64,000 nucleotides of DNA, taken from Incurvaria masculella. Its lineage: Eukaryota; Arthropoda; Insecta; Lepidoptera; Incurvariidae. Of this stretch, positions 1-12,096 are shown in pieces; positions within the stretch are counted from its first letter, which is position 1, and each line of letters opens with the position of its first letter. A model generated the notes under the pieces. The model had not been told where the DNA came from. It saw nothing but the letters and a program-made list of their open reading frames with translations, and ran no database searches. Location: NCBI GenBank assembly GCA_946894095.1, contig OX335656.1:9951001-10015000 (forward strand), given 5' to 3'. Made by a program: the position numbers and the translations under genes.

Positions 1-354
1 AAATCGAAATATCAAAGTTTAGACTGTTATCTAGTGCATGACCGTAAAACGGTTTTAATGACTTGCTTATATTCTTTAAAAAAATATATTTGTAAACACC
101 ATACATATTAAGCATGAAACTAATATTAATTTACTTTAAAAAGTAGACTTTACAGGTCAAAAACCTAAATTTCTCTTCGTCGCGCTCGATTTTCACGAGC
201 ATACAACAAAGAAGCCTAACGCAAACTCAATGCTTCCGGGCTTAACGCTGGAGTCATTTGGAGCCTTAAGAATTTTCGCTGCATCATTTCTAAAGAAGGA
301 TAGTATTTTTCATAGACTCGAGATCAAACAGGAACTGCAGCATCCAGTTAGCTC
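1..354. other. No gene seen; AT-rich sequence
   Basis: I see no coding, RNA or clear repeat feature in this stretch. It may belong to the LINE remnant that follows. Confidence 0.3.
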
Positions 355-990
355 CTAACTAAAGTGAAGTTTAAATTGAATAGGTACTAGCTTTTCTGAA
401 ATCAACGAACTCGACACGGCACCCCATCTTCTGGTATGCCCTTTAGTAACATTTTCAATATGCAGATCAAGATGAAAATATGAGTCATATGGCTCGCTAA
501 GGTCGCAGTTGAAAATTACAGAAGAAGTATTTTTGTAAATAATATGAAATTTTTTGCACTTCTTAATACTCATTCTTCTTCATCCTGTTCAATATCAAGT
601 AATGTTGAAACCTTTTGAGATCACGTTGAAGCTCTAAACTCTGATATAATTACGTATGATTTTAAAAAAATACGTCATCGGGACCCCTATATAAGGAAGA
701 GAATATGATGAAAGTATGACATTTTATCATTTAAATATAAGATGAACAAGAACGGCCAAAGAATAGAACCTTGTAGGACTCCTGAAGTGTCTCAAACAAT
801 TCAGAAATATAGCCATTGACGGCAACCTGTCGTGACCTATTAAAATTACAATAAAAGCAACGATGCATTCGTTTATGTTTAATCCTTGCGGTTGGTCGCC
901 AAGAGGGGTATGATGAGCAGTATTCTTCCCCCTTGGAAACAACCAATGAATCTTCAAATTGCAAAGAGCCGCGATTCAAAGAGAGCGATT
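355..990 (-). pseudogene. LINE reverse-transcriptase fragment, frameshifted
   Basis: On the minus strand, SRQVAVNGYISELFETLQ is followed in a shifted frame by GVLQGSILWPFLFILYLND, the palm-domain block just before the catalytic Asp residues. Further down, LQRDLKRFQHYL and MSIKKCKKFHII resemble the segment after the YADD box. Several frame changes show that it is dead. Confidence 0.6.
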
Positions 991-1550
991 CACTGCGGAC
1001 GGAAGGTGCGTGCGTTTCCGCGCGCGGCTAGTGGGTTGCGGCCGGTGGAGTTGAGCGGGCGAGGAATGCTGACGGAGAAGGCGAAGTGGCCGCGCGGGCG
1101 GCGGGGAGGGAGGGGTTTAGTTTTGCAACAAGTTGCGCCTTCTCGCTCGCACGCGTGCCCAATCGCCCAGCCGTGGGCAGCGGTTTGGTTGGGCTCGCAT
1201 GAATGGAAATGGAGATATTTGTAGACGGCACTGATGGAATTACTTCCTTCAGAGTTGGTTCCGATGGTGGGCGCACCTATGAATCCGGAGGTTCTAACCC
1301 AAATACCACAATAGTCACATATTTCTTTCATGACGTGCATACTCTTATTCATCCATGCATACTGACCTAAGCCAAGAAGATGCGCTACCTGCTTATAATT
1401 TTGAGATTTCTGAAGTGTCTAAAGAAGAGTTGTCAGTATCTTTCAAGTGGTTTAGCCGTATGGAAAAGTGTATACTTTGAAAAGATCGATACCTGAAATA
1501 AAGAAAACATGTTATAATTTACACACAGCAATGTGCCCGTTTAGAAAATG
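991..1550. other. GC-rich block then unassigned sequence
   Basis: Bases about 1000-1200 are rich in CG dinucleotides, unlike the AT-rich surroundings. Long frames on both strands there are an effect of base composition. No gene was recognised. Confidence 0.3.
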
Positions 1551-2700
1551 TTTACTCCCCTTGGTCTGACATAACTGCTAGTGTACCTCAAGGCGGTGTA
1601 CTCTCACCCTCACTCTTCTCAATTTTTATCAACAATATTGTTTCAATTCTCGTTTCTCACTACCATCTATACGCCGACGACTTGCAGCTGTATAGACACT
1701 TTCGTATTGATGACCTTGCTACTGATATTAGTCTTATGAATGTAGATCTCAATTTGGTACTAAATTGGGCTTCGAGGTTTAGCCTTCTAGTCAATCCTTC
1801 TAAGTCGCAGGCAATCGTAATTGCTACTCCCAAACTTCTAGCTAAGCTGAATCGAGACGAGCTACCTGATCTTCTATTCAATGGAACTGTCCCTTACGTT
1901 AAATGCGTCAAAAACCTGGGAAACTCTGTATTGGCAACCACAAGTTAGTCAAGTAAGCCGCAAAATGTTTGCTAGCATGCATACTCTGAAACTCTTAAAT
2001 AACTTTGTTCCTTTCGCTACCAAAATTACACTTGCACAATCATTGCTTCTCCCTTTACTTGATTATGGTGACGTGTGCTATCTTGACCTCAATCAAGAGC
2101 TCCTTAACAAACTCGACCGCCTCCTCAACTTGTGTATCCGCTACGTATTTGCGCTTCGTAAATTTGATCACATCTCTGAATTTCGAACTCGTCTTCAATG
2201 GCTTGATTTACGTCAACGAAGAAATACTCATGTCCTTTCACTTCTCTACAGCATCCTTAATGATCGTAATGCTCCCTCGTACCTCCAAAATCGGTTTACA
2301 TATATGGTTCACATGGTCTCCCACTTAGATCGACCGGCTCTTCGGTACTGGCCATTCCCTCGCACACATCCCCCACGTATTCAGACTCCTTTACAGTGCA
2401 CGCTGCGAGGCAGTGGAATCAGCTACCTCCCCATTTACGAAATTCCCCCTCTATTAATGTTTTTTAAAAAAGATCTAAAAGCTTATTTGCTGTCTTTATG
2501 ATTTCTTTAATTTCCTCCCTCATACTTCTTTAAGTTTGTCAGTATTTATTTCTTTTGCCAATATTTTTTTCCTTTTAATTATATTCTATTAAGTATCATC
2601 TTTTATTTGTTTTTATAATATATACATGTAGTTATTAATATACAATGTTCGACACAATTATAATGAGATATACATAAAACTGCAAAATAGAAAAAAATAA
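1551..2700 (+). pseudogene. Non-LTR retrotransposon (CR1/Jockey-like) RT and 3' end, broken
   Basis: The plus strand reads SVPQGGVLSPSLFSIFINN, then LYADDLQLY (the YADD catalytic box, 1669-1692) and NPSKSQAIVIATP. After a frameshift near 1920 it continues with the thumb/C-terminal block LDYGDVCYLDLNQELLNKLD and FDHISEFRTRLQWLDLRQRR to a stop at 2501. An AT-rich 3' tail follows, ending in a short CTGA repeat. The copy is 5'-truncated. Confidence 0.8.
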
Positions 2701-2716
2701 TTACTGACTGACTGAC

Positions 2717-3995
2717 CTAAACGTAAAAATAATCGTCCATCATGGGTCCCGTTGTCATTGTCCCCATGACGGATGCTGCGTTCCCCCGCTGAATGACGAG
2801 AGACACCCGCTGGCGGAAAAAAGACGGAGCTCGCCGGTCGTCAGTGGCCTCCACGAGCAACTTGCACAATCTATTGGCGAACTGCCACGCGTCGTCACTC
2901 CACGTGCCGTGTGTCTCAACGGCGAAGGCAAGGAACTCAAACTGATCCTTCAGGGATGAATACTTGGCGTGTTTGAGCGCCTCCGCCTTCGCTGCGGCGG
3001 AACCCGCGGCACGGGCGGAGCCGTCTAAGTGGCTTGCGGCCAAGGTGTCTACACACGTAACGTCCCATGCTAAAGCTCTCCCCTGCGACCAGGGTAAGAG
3101 GGTGATCCCATCGGGCCTCTTCCCGTCATCTCGGCAGATTCCGGGGGGCTCGAGGTGGCTGGGGATCTTTGCAGTCGCAAGCGAGCGCTTTAGCAGGTCG
3201 TTAAGGGAAGCGTGGCGTGACATTCGTCCAGCGCTCTTGGCACATGAAAGACCGTGGCGGCCGTAAGTGTCGACCGGCGAGCCGCACGGGCAGGTGTGTG
3301 GTTGACATATCTTTACTCCCACGCGGAGACAGAACGCTATGCGCAGCGTGATGCGATCCAACAGTGTACCGAGGTGCGCTGAAGGATACGCCTGAAGCCA
3401 CGCACCGGATTCTGGACGCGAGGCAGCCAAGATGCGCGCTTTGTTCAGTTTATCGTCATTCTGCAGGAGAACACTTAATTTTAATTTTGAAATGGGTAAG
3501 TCCCAGCTTTTTTGGACCATAGGACGCATAGGTAAGGGCTCGTCCGGACACAGACTCCGCCAAGCATCAATGGCCTCCCCCATGTACTCGATCTCAAAGC
3601 CGCATTGCGACGGGTGTAGAATTTTTCCGACGAGATCGATGGTACTGTGTACGGAAGACAGAAAAGCTGGCAAAGCCACGTTCCCAACCGAGCGCATGCC
3701 AGTGCCTCCTAATTTGACTGGTAGTGTAATCTGGTCCCATACTGACTCACCCATTTCAATTTTAACGTTTAAAATATCAGTTAAGCTACTCTTTAAACAA
3801 TTATCAAACGCTAAAATTTTGTCGGGGTATTTCCAAAAAGGACAACATCTAAGAAAATATGTAAGTCTGGGTATAAAGAAACAATGTTTTAGCAAGAAAA
3901 AGGCCATGTGAGAGTTTATATGATGCAATCTCTCAGAGAACTGACGCAGTGCGACCTCTTTTTTAACAATAAAGGGTGCCAGAGCAGATGTTTCG
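2717..3995 (-). pseudogene. LINE with restriction-like endonuclease-type C-terminus, 5'-truncated
   Basis: One open frame of at least 403 codons (its first codon is TTG, and the frame stays open upstream to about 3990). The N-terminal part, LLKHCFFIPRLTYFLRCCPF, resembles the RT thumb region. The C-terminal part has a CCHC-like knuckle, CPCGSPVDTYGRHGLSC (C-x1-C-x9-H-x3-C), followed by RPDG and LAWDVTCVDTL, the PD...DV arrangement of R2-type restriction-like endonucleases. The palm domain is missing. The frame is intact to its stop at 2717, suggesting fairly recent insertion. Confidence 0.7.
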
Positions 3996-4230
3996 TTTTT
4001 ATATATTGATATTTATGTATAGTTATATAAGTTTTATATTTAAGTTTAAGTATAATGTGTATTTTTTGTATATTGTGTAGAAATTATGTTTCCTCTAAAG
4101 CTATTTTCTCCATAGTTACTACTCGCACTACTGCTCATGATACCCAAAGGTAGACTGGTAGAAAATGCCTCCGGCATTAAGTTGTACCTTTTGCCCGAGT
4201 TATAAATAAATAATAAGTATAAATAAATAA
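3996..4230 (+). repeat. LINE 3' UTR and AAAT-type tail
   Basis: This is an AT-rich sequence followed by a short stem-loop-like motif near 4165-4180 (gcctccggc) and a terminal run of AAATA-type units at 4203-4235, the usual 3' end of lepidopteran LINEs. Confidence 0.5.
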
Positions 4231-4527
4231 ATATTTTTTAAACATCTAATTTCTTTTTGAATGACCTTTCGTATTAATCAATCTCGAGCTTCTTCAACTC
4301 ATTAAACTTAATGAACCGCAAATATGCACAATTACATTATGTCACAAATGTCGCCGTGTCTAGCCGCACGGAGATCGACGATGTCCGTATGTCTAGCCAT
4401 GCTATTACTCAACACCTCCATTAACATACATAAAAACTGACTAATTGTATTATTTAACTAGCCGAACCTCGAAACAATAAATAGCCAAACCATTAACGGT
4501 GATTTGTTCCATTCCGGCACGGACAAT

Positions 4528-4800
4528 TTACGAGTGGTCAAACTGCATCTTCCCGTGCGTCTCGCAAGAGGCGATTACATTATTTTTCATTCTTGGCTGG
4601 GATTCCACGTACTGTTGGTTGATATCAATTGAATGATCGGCGACAATGAAAATTGTACGTGTTTTCCATCCAATTGAATGTGAAGAAAGTCCTGGCATGG
4701 CACCCAAGTCCCATGAGTTGCGTTGGCCTAATATCACAACAGTCATGATGTCAGTTAGCTATCCATGGCTAGGTTCAAACACTTTCTGACCCCAAAAATA
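4528..4800 (+). repeat. SINE body copy (family A)
   Basis: The segment contains blocks shared with the copies near 26.8, 30.7 and 46.4 kb: cttcccgtgcgtctcgcaag, tgggattccacgt, gaaaattgtacgtgttttcc, ggcatggcaccc and ctatccatg. The head is not clear in this copy. Confidence 0.6.
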
Positions 4801-4939
4801 AAAATCCCCCGTCCTCAATGGTCGATTACTATAATAATCGACCATTCTCCCGGAATTTGAAATCAACGTATACTTAGGGCATAGGGAACACTTCTGAATA
4901 TTTGATAAATAAAACCAGATATTATACTTACGACACATT

Positions 4940-5460
4940 TATAGTCTTTCAAAATGAATTCCCTCACAATCAATTAATTTTCGTATTCTTTGGAACCATT
5001 GTAAAAAGCAGTAAGAACAGTCTTCCTTAGGGATTATTCAATGGCTTCATGGAACGCATTCAACGCACCGCTTCCGGAGACGTAAATCGCAGACCTTTAA
5101 GCTTATCTTTAATTCTTGGAAACAAAAATAATTTGCTAGGCTCAAGGTCGGTGCTGTAGACGGATCCGTTATCAGTCCTACATTTGAAGCCTTCTAATAT
5201 GCATGTGTTACCTTAGCGCAATGTGCGGACGCGGTATAGTGGTAAAGGACGACATTGCTTCGAGGAAGCTTTTCACGAAACCTTTTCCAGCAATCTGGGC
5301 AAGCAATATACCAATCGGCAGTCACTGTCCTTTGGTCTTCATGCGACTCAATTGGTAAAATCCTGATTTGCCGAAAAATAAGCAACCATTTTCTTACCAG
5401 AGTAGTTCGACTTTTCTTAGCGTTCAAAGGCTTCAAATGGAAAGACGCATTCTACTGATT
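4940..5460 (-). pseudogene. mariner transposase C-terminal remnant
   Basis: The minus strand reads EDQRTVTADWY, then NVVLYHYTASAHCA (mariner consensus HHDNA), then STDLEPSKLFLFPRIKDKL (consensus YSPDLAPSD), and finally a WFQRIRKLIDCEGIHFE block. Both catalytic Asp positions in these motifs are changed (Tyr, Lys), and frames shift. No terminal repeats were identified. Confidence 0.7.
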
Positions 5461-7893
5461 GGTTTTTTCGTTCCGGTTCAAAGAATTACGACTAGGATTT
5501 GTCATGTGTGTTATAGTTGTTATAGTTTTGCTAGTGTCAAACTGTGTTATAGTTTTGCGGCACTGCGTGTAGAGTACGCAGTCGTTTCTTGCCTTCCGTC
5601 AAATAATGCGGTATCCATCTAGTGCAAAGGTTCCCTACCTTCAGGTGCGCATGTCAAATCTTTTAACAAACAATAACAAAACAAGAATTGGTCAGTTTCA
5701 ATTAGTTGTTGAGAATCGATTTAAGATTCGCTAAACGCAATCGCTGGTCGACCTTCACGTACATCGTCATTGAGATGATTACTTCCACGTCTAAACTCAC
5801 TGAACTGTGCATACACAGAGCTACGAGGTATCACCAAATGCCAATTGAAGTTTCTGGCAACTCTCTTATTGACTTAAGCCACAGCGCTAATCGCATAAAA
5901 TCATAGAGCAAATATTGTTAAATGCATTGACATCCAGAAATACACATAATATTTGTAAAATGCAGCCTTGGTAAAAAAGGGAAGGCGGTCAGTCTTTCGG
6001 AAGTGACGCCAGTACGCCCGGCTAATGACACCGCACGTGTTATTATAACCACCCATCTCTGATTACGCAAAACAAAAAAACTAAGCTCCGATTAAGTAAG
6101 CGATTAGGCGCTTGGTTGCAGCATAGATACGGAATTAACTTTATGTGCCCATTTCGATAAAATAAAATGAGGCACCGCACCCACGCAGCCTCGCGCCGGA
6201 CGACGCGACGCGACGCTGCGACCGCACCGCGCCGCCCGCAGACTTGCGACATTCGCCAATTATAGCGAGGCTAATAAGTGTTTTGTAAATCGGTTGATAG
6301 TGCCGATCTGTGCAACCGCACTCGCGTACGGTTACAGAGAAAGAGTCGCTTTAGTTCATTGCCCACAAACACGAAATCTTGCATATTAATGTATACGCTA
6401 CTAAAACCGTCGATAAAAAAAAGATTAAACAAGACTTAACGTCGATTTCGTTCGAGAGGGAAAATAACTATGATTGTTTAGCGAAACATTAAAATGTCGT
6501 GATTTTAAAATGTTTTTATCTCATAACATAATTCCTCATGTACGGTTTTTTTTTACTATCGTTCTCGTTCAAGATTCCGGAGCATAGTAGATATTTCAAT
6601 TGAATCAAGGTTTTCCGTCGAAAAAATCGCTTTGAAAACCGCCATAAAAGCGGTTTTCTAGACTCAGGATTCCTAATTCCGGATTACGAAATTCCAGGAA
6701 TAGGCCTGCTAAGCACAGAATTCTAAGAATGAAACCCCAGTTATTGTGGACTGAAATAAACGGGGACGGTGGGAATCTCGTTAATCTGTTCGTATTACTT
6801 ATCCCACCCATAATTTTTCATGTTAGGAAGATTGGAAAGAGTTGAATAGTCATCGACAAAAAAACGAAGGACACTAAAGCAAAACTCGTAGCCTATTGTA
6901 ATAGAATCGTCGGAAATTTCCACCGTGCAAAAAAAAATTATCCATATTCCCAAAGTTTGGTCGCCCTATGTTCCTCGGCCTATACGGAAATATCGCCCCT
7001 GATGAGCACCCTCTAAAATGTGCCGCCCAACCTCTGCTGCCTCCTCTAGGCCGCGGCCCATACGACCTATTGACAAGTCCGGCGCCGTATGACCTACTAC
7101 ATTATATTTACATTGTGTCACAATGGAGGCTTATTGTCTGACGTTTTAAAATTGATAGTTGTGAGAAGTCCTTGTCATTTCATAGAGGAGCACAGATATA
7201 ATTGTAAATAAACTTCTCTAGTAGTTTCGACCTTTCCGACGTTTTCCCTAATATACTTATTATATTACTTTGTAACATTTCTTTTACGAAATAGGACATG
7301 GATGGCTAAAACCACTGCACCCCATTCCCAAAGAAATCCGGTGCCACGCTAGGATATTTCCCGTTTATGCCTTTGTTACAACTACTCTTCGCTTAATTGA
7401 TAGTCGTGATACGATAGATAGATAGATAGCGGAATCGACCTCCTGCCATATTTGTTGGTCTGAACGACAGACCTAGCATGTGGTCTGGACGAAGTGACCA
7501 TATTCTGGTATAGGTTACTGAGCAGGAAAAGACTGAGTTATCGCCACACCGCGCATTCCGTTGCGGAGAGACGGCGACACGGCGACGGCGGCGGCGGCGG
7601 CGGGCGCTGCGGAATCGGCGAGACGGAGTAGTCAGGTCCGCTATCCTCAAATGGACATTCGTGAAGCAATATTTAGGTCTTTCTACGCGATGTAGTAATG
7701 TAGGAAGTCTACAAGTCGTTTAGAAATATTATTGAAGCCAGTAAGAGGTATAAGTAATAACTCGTTATTTTAGCTTTCAAAATGGGGCATCGCTTAGAGT
7801 TTTAAGATTTAAAACCATTTTCATCCGCAAGGGAGGTCAAATTGCCCTACCGCATTTCTGCATTCACCTAAAAAATACTGAATCACATTATTC
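5461..7893. other. No gene seen; AT-rich sequence with two GC-rich patches
   Basis: GC-rich patches lie at about 6170-6250 and 7550-7640; the second contains a CGG-type repeat. A short GATA repeat is at about 7415-7430. Nothing else was recognised. Confidence 0.35.
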
Positions 7894-7903
7894 TATATAG
7901 TAC

Positions 7904-8860
7904 AGTGGTTCTTAACCGGTGTTCCGCGGACCACCAGTGGTTGTGGAATGCATTTATGTGGTGGAATGCGAGGTCCGCGGAAGGACCTATAAAATGGTCC
8001 GCGAAGCCATCCAAAAATATTTAATAAGTGACGATTTGACAGGGCTTCGTAAAGAGTGTGCATAATAAACAAAAATCGCATTAAAATAATTGTTGTTTAT
8101 TTATTGTTTATTGTTTATTCATCATCCACAGGCAGCACACTGCACTCGGATTTGTCATATTTTATCATTAGCCAGTTCAGAGTTCACGGCGAAGAAGAAC
8201 TGGCAAGAAACTTCGCTGATTTTTTTCAACGTCCACTTAGTCTTAGTTTACAAATTTGTTTGCCACTGCTTACAGAAATACGGGTTATTGGTACCCGTTT
8301 ATGTCAATACATTAAATTAATATTAATTCACAAAAATCTACCATTCACGCCGTATGCAACAGTTCATGACAAATATCGGTTTATTCTGCAAAGTCATGTC
8401 CGCATCTAACATGTTGCCAATTGGAGCAGGCCAGTCCCCACAAGCAGCACCCGTTCACGAGCATCACGCCGGGTCCAGCCATCGCCTCTCTCAACCATAT
8501 TTTAGGGGAAGAGGTGACCCGAACCAAGCGTCACCACTAGCAAGGACCCTGAAGCGATGCTCTGCTCCAGTGGCAACAAGAAGAAAAAAATAAAAATTGT
8601 TTTACATGTCCACGTTTAGTTTTATTACTATTACTATTATTTCTGTCATGAACTACTACAGTGACTTGTAGGTATTTAAATCTGTAAAGTAATTTTTTCG
8701 AAAAAAAAACCTTTGTATGCGTGTTTTATGTATAGATAGACCAACCTTTATTCATTTAGATTTACATTACTTACATTACTTGCATTACAAAAAATAAATT
8801 TAAAAAAAACTTGCCTTCAACAGCTGGTGGTCCATGGCAAAACAAAATGTTAGAACCACT
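7904..8860. mobile_element. Non-autonomous hAT-like element with matching 10-bp flanks
   Basis: The left end AGTGGTTCTTAACC and the right end GTTAGAACCACT are inverted, and the next 20-30 bases inside also match inverted. The same ten bases, tatatagtac, directly flank both ends (7894-7903 and 8861-8870), consistent with a target duplication of the 8-bp hAT type plus chance bases. No transposase is present. A second repeat (8095-8270) lies inside. Confidence 0.7.
8095..8270 (-). repeat. Dispersed LINE/SINE 3'-end repeat, copy 1
   Basis: This segment is the reverse complement of 47460-47635, sharing actgcactcggatttg and agccagttcag blocks. It carries an A-rich pentamer/hexamer tail (TTTATTG-type as read on the plus strand, 8093-8118). 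Confidence 0.6.
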
Positions 8861-8870
8861 TATATAGTAC

Positions 8871-9907
8871 CTTCAGAACCTTAGATGAAAAAGAATTCAG
8901 TACCAGGTCAGTACACATTCCGGATCTAAGATTGCTTAAAGATAGCCATATTTATAAAAAATCGGAAATGGTTAGAAAACTGAAACACGGTGGTAGAGCT
9001 TTATCGTCTGGTTCTATTTTTTTCTGATCGTTATCATGCAGTTGATCCCATTACATGAGTGAAGTTTGTCAAAGGGCAAAGTATGAACTTCCATGCATTT
9101 CTGAATTTACCGCGACACTACATAATCTCTCTCGGCACTCAGAACGTGAAAACGGTAAATATCGAAACTAACCGTTTATCAGACATATTGCGCATTCCGT
9201 TGTTAATTATGAAGAGTTTTCTTTGTCCAACCGTGAGGTTATATTCAAAGGAAGACGCTATTCGCACCCACGAAGCCGAGACGTCAGTGGGGGCCCGTGA
9301 TTCAGTAGTTCCTGCGACCTCACCGTGTTGCTTTGGCGTTCTTAATGGCGAGTGCAATGTGGAAGATGTCCATTCGCCATTCTCCAGATACCGGAGCTAT
9401 TGCTGCACGCTGACCGAACTGCTAACGTTTCGCTCCACGCTCGGGGCGACAGATAAGCTGACTCCCATAACCCCAGTGTCGGAGTTGTTCATCTGGCACA
9501 CTCATCTCTCTATTCTATGTCTACGTGGCTGCATCAGCCGGCAACACTATTCGCTTTTTAACTTCAGGTATCATCCGGTCCTATAACTCTCCGCAAAGGT
9601 ACCATACGCATCGGCCCCGTGCCCGCGCCACATTCTCTTATCAGCTCTCAGCAGCCCACTACGGCTAGGTACTAAGGACGCTCGCTGCACATGGAGTGGT
9701 CATTCCATCGCAACGTGCTTGCCGGACGATAGATGTTGCCAACTCCTGCAGCTAACCACATAGGGCCGAAGGTTGAAGCCGACGGGCCAACCAGGCGCTC
9801 GCAGTATCCTAGTCCAAACAGCCCGATCCGTATTCAGGCTCCGAAATCAGGTCCGTCATGTACCGTCAGAACCATCGGAAACTGAACTAATTCGTTCGTT
9901 GTCGCAG
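8871..9907. other. No confirmed gene; 175-codon open frame at 9059-9586 unexplained
   Basis: A plus-strand frame from 9059 to 9586 is long for AT-rich intron DNA, but it shows no recognisable domain, no clear splice sites at its edges and irregular composition. It may be part of an old transposon. I do not call it a gene. Confidence 0.25.
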
Positions 9908-10137
9908 CATCTCCGACGCGGCAGAATGGCAGCGCGCACGCGTCGCCGGCGCGCGACGTGCACGGGCGCGAGTCGGCGTCGCGTGACCAGCACGATTCGG
10001 GCGCGCCGAGCCCGGGCGCGCACTACCAGTACGGGCGGTTCGACGCGAGCGCGCTCCACATCGCGCATGCTCTCAAACAGACCGAGCTGCAAAAGGCCTA
10101 CAACAAGGCGAGGGAGAAACCCATCGACTGCTACTTG
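9908..10137 (+). CDS. hil: hillarin coding exon, first one visible in the window
   Basis: This exon reads through a Ser/Pro/His-rich linker into YGRFDASALHIAHALKQTEL and ends ...REKPIDCYL. From memory this matches the Drosophila Hillarin segment that follows the LIM domain almost residue for residue. The acceptor is the CAG ending at 9907 after a short pyrimidine-rich stretch, and the donor is GTAAGT at 10138. The exon enters with two bases of a split codon and leaves in phase 0, which fits the next exon at 47099. The reading frame has a stop just upstream of the acceptor, so the exon cannot extend far leftward. The LIM zinc-finger exons expected before it were not found in bases 1-9900 and probably lie outside the window. 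The exon is separated from the rest of the gene by about 37 kb. Confidence 0.85.
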
Positions 10138-10737
10138 GTAAGTTACTCCGCCCTGGGGGTCTTCTCATGAGATTCTCACTTGTGAGTCACCGGTGAGTCA
10201 CAACGCTTACGTACTCATGAAATGACAGCCAAGAGTCACCCTAGTGTTTCCTTTCAAATCATTCTAATTAGAGTGCGATGAGACGAACATTTAACAGTTT
10301 ATGTTTGATGATGTCAGGCGAAAGCGTTTTAATTTCCTCTGTGACTAACTAGTTTTCGCTTTCCTGAGTAGATATGCTGTCCCGTCTATTTTAAAACGCG
10401 CCCCTCTATTTCTCATTTGTCTATAGTATAGGAAGTCAGAACGGCACTCCACATTTCCATCGTCCATAATTAAGTCGCCGCAATCCCCGCGCCGCCGTAT
10501 CGGTGTTTCGCAGAATGTTTTCGCCTAAACGTCTGCTTTCCACACAGCTAGGGCGATAATATCAATCATGTCAAACAAGTAATTTCGATCCAGAGAATCG
10601 ACGAAAATGTTTTAAACGTTTGGAATTCTACTTTACACTTAGCTGATATTATCTTGGAATTTGATGAACCTTTAATAATAAATCCGTTTAAGTATTTTTT
10701 GTACATAAAAGGATAAACGATTCTTCAAATAAACTTC

Positions 10738-10785
10738 ACCAATTTTCATCCCCATCTTTATCAGCTAGGGATGAAAATTGGTAAA
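10738..10785. repeat. Short perfect hairpin
   Basis: Arms of 15 bases (accaattttcatccc and its reverse complement) are separated by a loop of about 14 bases. This is probably a miniature foldback remnant. Confidence 0.45.
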
Positions 10786-12096
10786 AAAACTCTTGGCTGT
10801 GTGCACGTTACTAAATATGCTTTTAAACACTTGAGTACTATGGAACTATTTCTTGTCGATCAAAAAGATAGAGCAGCAGGGAATTCTACGGAAAATCCGA
10901 ACCTCAGTTAGTCGGTGTAGATGGTTTGGTTTTTTTTCTAGGATATTTCTTCTTTTCTAATTTCTCATTTCATATCTAGAGCAGATATAATGATATACAA
11001 TCATCTAATTCTTAAAAATCGTTGTATATGATATGCACCGACTAACACGGTAGGGCATCAGGGTTAGGTCCCTATTTGACATTAGAAAATCGATGCCAAT
11101 CTTGAGCTCAATCAGAATGCTAGTCGCCGCTCTGTGCCGTGCCGTGGCGGCTGCGGCGTGTCGGCACGCGAGGGGACACACGTGCTGGAGGAATGGCGGA
11201 CAGCGCGTGCGCAAGAAAGGCTTCTATCCGGTTAACTAATTATAATTGTATCAATTAGACCGTTCTCGGAAAGTCTAATGATGTTTTCTTCTCCGCTGGG
11301 TTCCGCTATAACATGCAATTTTCGGTGGCATGTTCAGGATGGAGCATCTGTTTTCGGAACTGAATAAAATCATCTATGTTTAATATCCAAAGCCAGGTGA
11401 TACACAATACATATTTAAACTTTTTCAGTTGTAGTTGTCAAACTGCAGCAGCCATGTATACAAGAGTTAGGTATGTTAAACTTAGTCCCTGCGAGACAAA
11501 TTTTAGGATGAAGTCGGGTTTAACGCGAGTAAGAAACAGGCGTGCATTTGAATTGCGAAGTAGACTTCCTTCAATGCAGCTCCGATATTCCGAGTTACAG
11601 CTCTGCGTACTGAACTGGACGCTATATCAAGGAAAAAGTTTGGCTCCATGGACTCAATACAGCGCCGTGCCGTGTGTCCCTAGGTATCTCAGAATTTACA
11701 AACCCTCCAACTTCGAAGGGATGTAGAGTAGCTCTGTGTTATATCGTCTCTACCTGGGAGAATATTGTTCGGAACTGCATAACGCCACCCTTCCGTCCAC
11801 TTTCTACCATCACTCAATACGGAACAGGCACCCACGAAATCCCGACTGTCGACAGTCACAAAATGAGAATCAATCGATCCTCTTGACCATTTTCTCCTAC
11901 GGTCGGTAAGCTATGAAATGCGCTCACTGACGAGGTGTTTCCCCCACACTACATCCAGGGGTCGTTCAAACGTGGTTTGAAGGAACAGTTGGCCGGTCGA
12001 CATGGTTTTCGCAGCCCTTGCATTTGGAAAGACTGTATGGACATAATCGGGCACCTTTTGTTTGAGTTATCGTTGCTGAGAGACAACTAATATTCC
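10786..12096. other. No gene seen
   Basis: This intronic sequence has a GC-richer patch at about 11120-11210. No convincing coding or repeat signature was found. Confidence 0.3.

Noticed and set aside
886..1352. Overlapping open frames of 80-120 codons on both strands
   Set aside because: They come from a CG-rich patch without stops, have biased Arg/Pro/Ala composition, no domain and no splice context.
9059..9586. 175-codon plus-strand open frame as a possible gene
   Set aside because: No recognisable motif, no family match from memory and no good splice sites; left as an unexplained frame.
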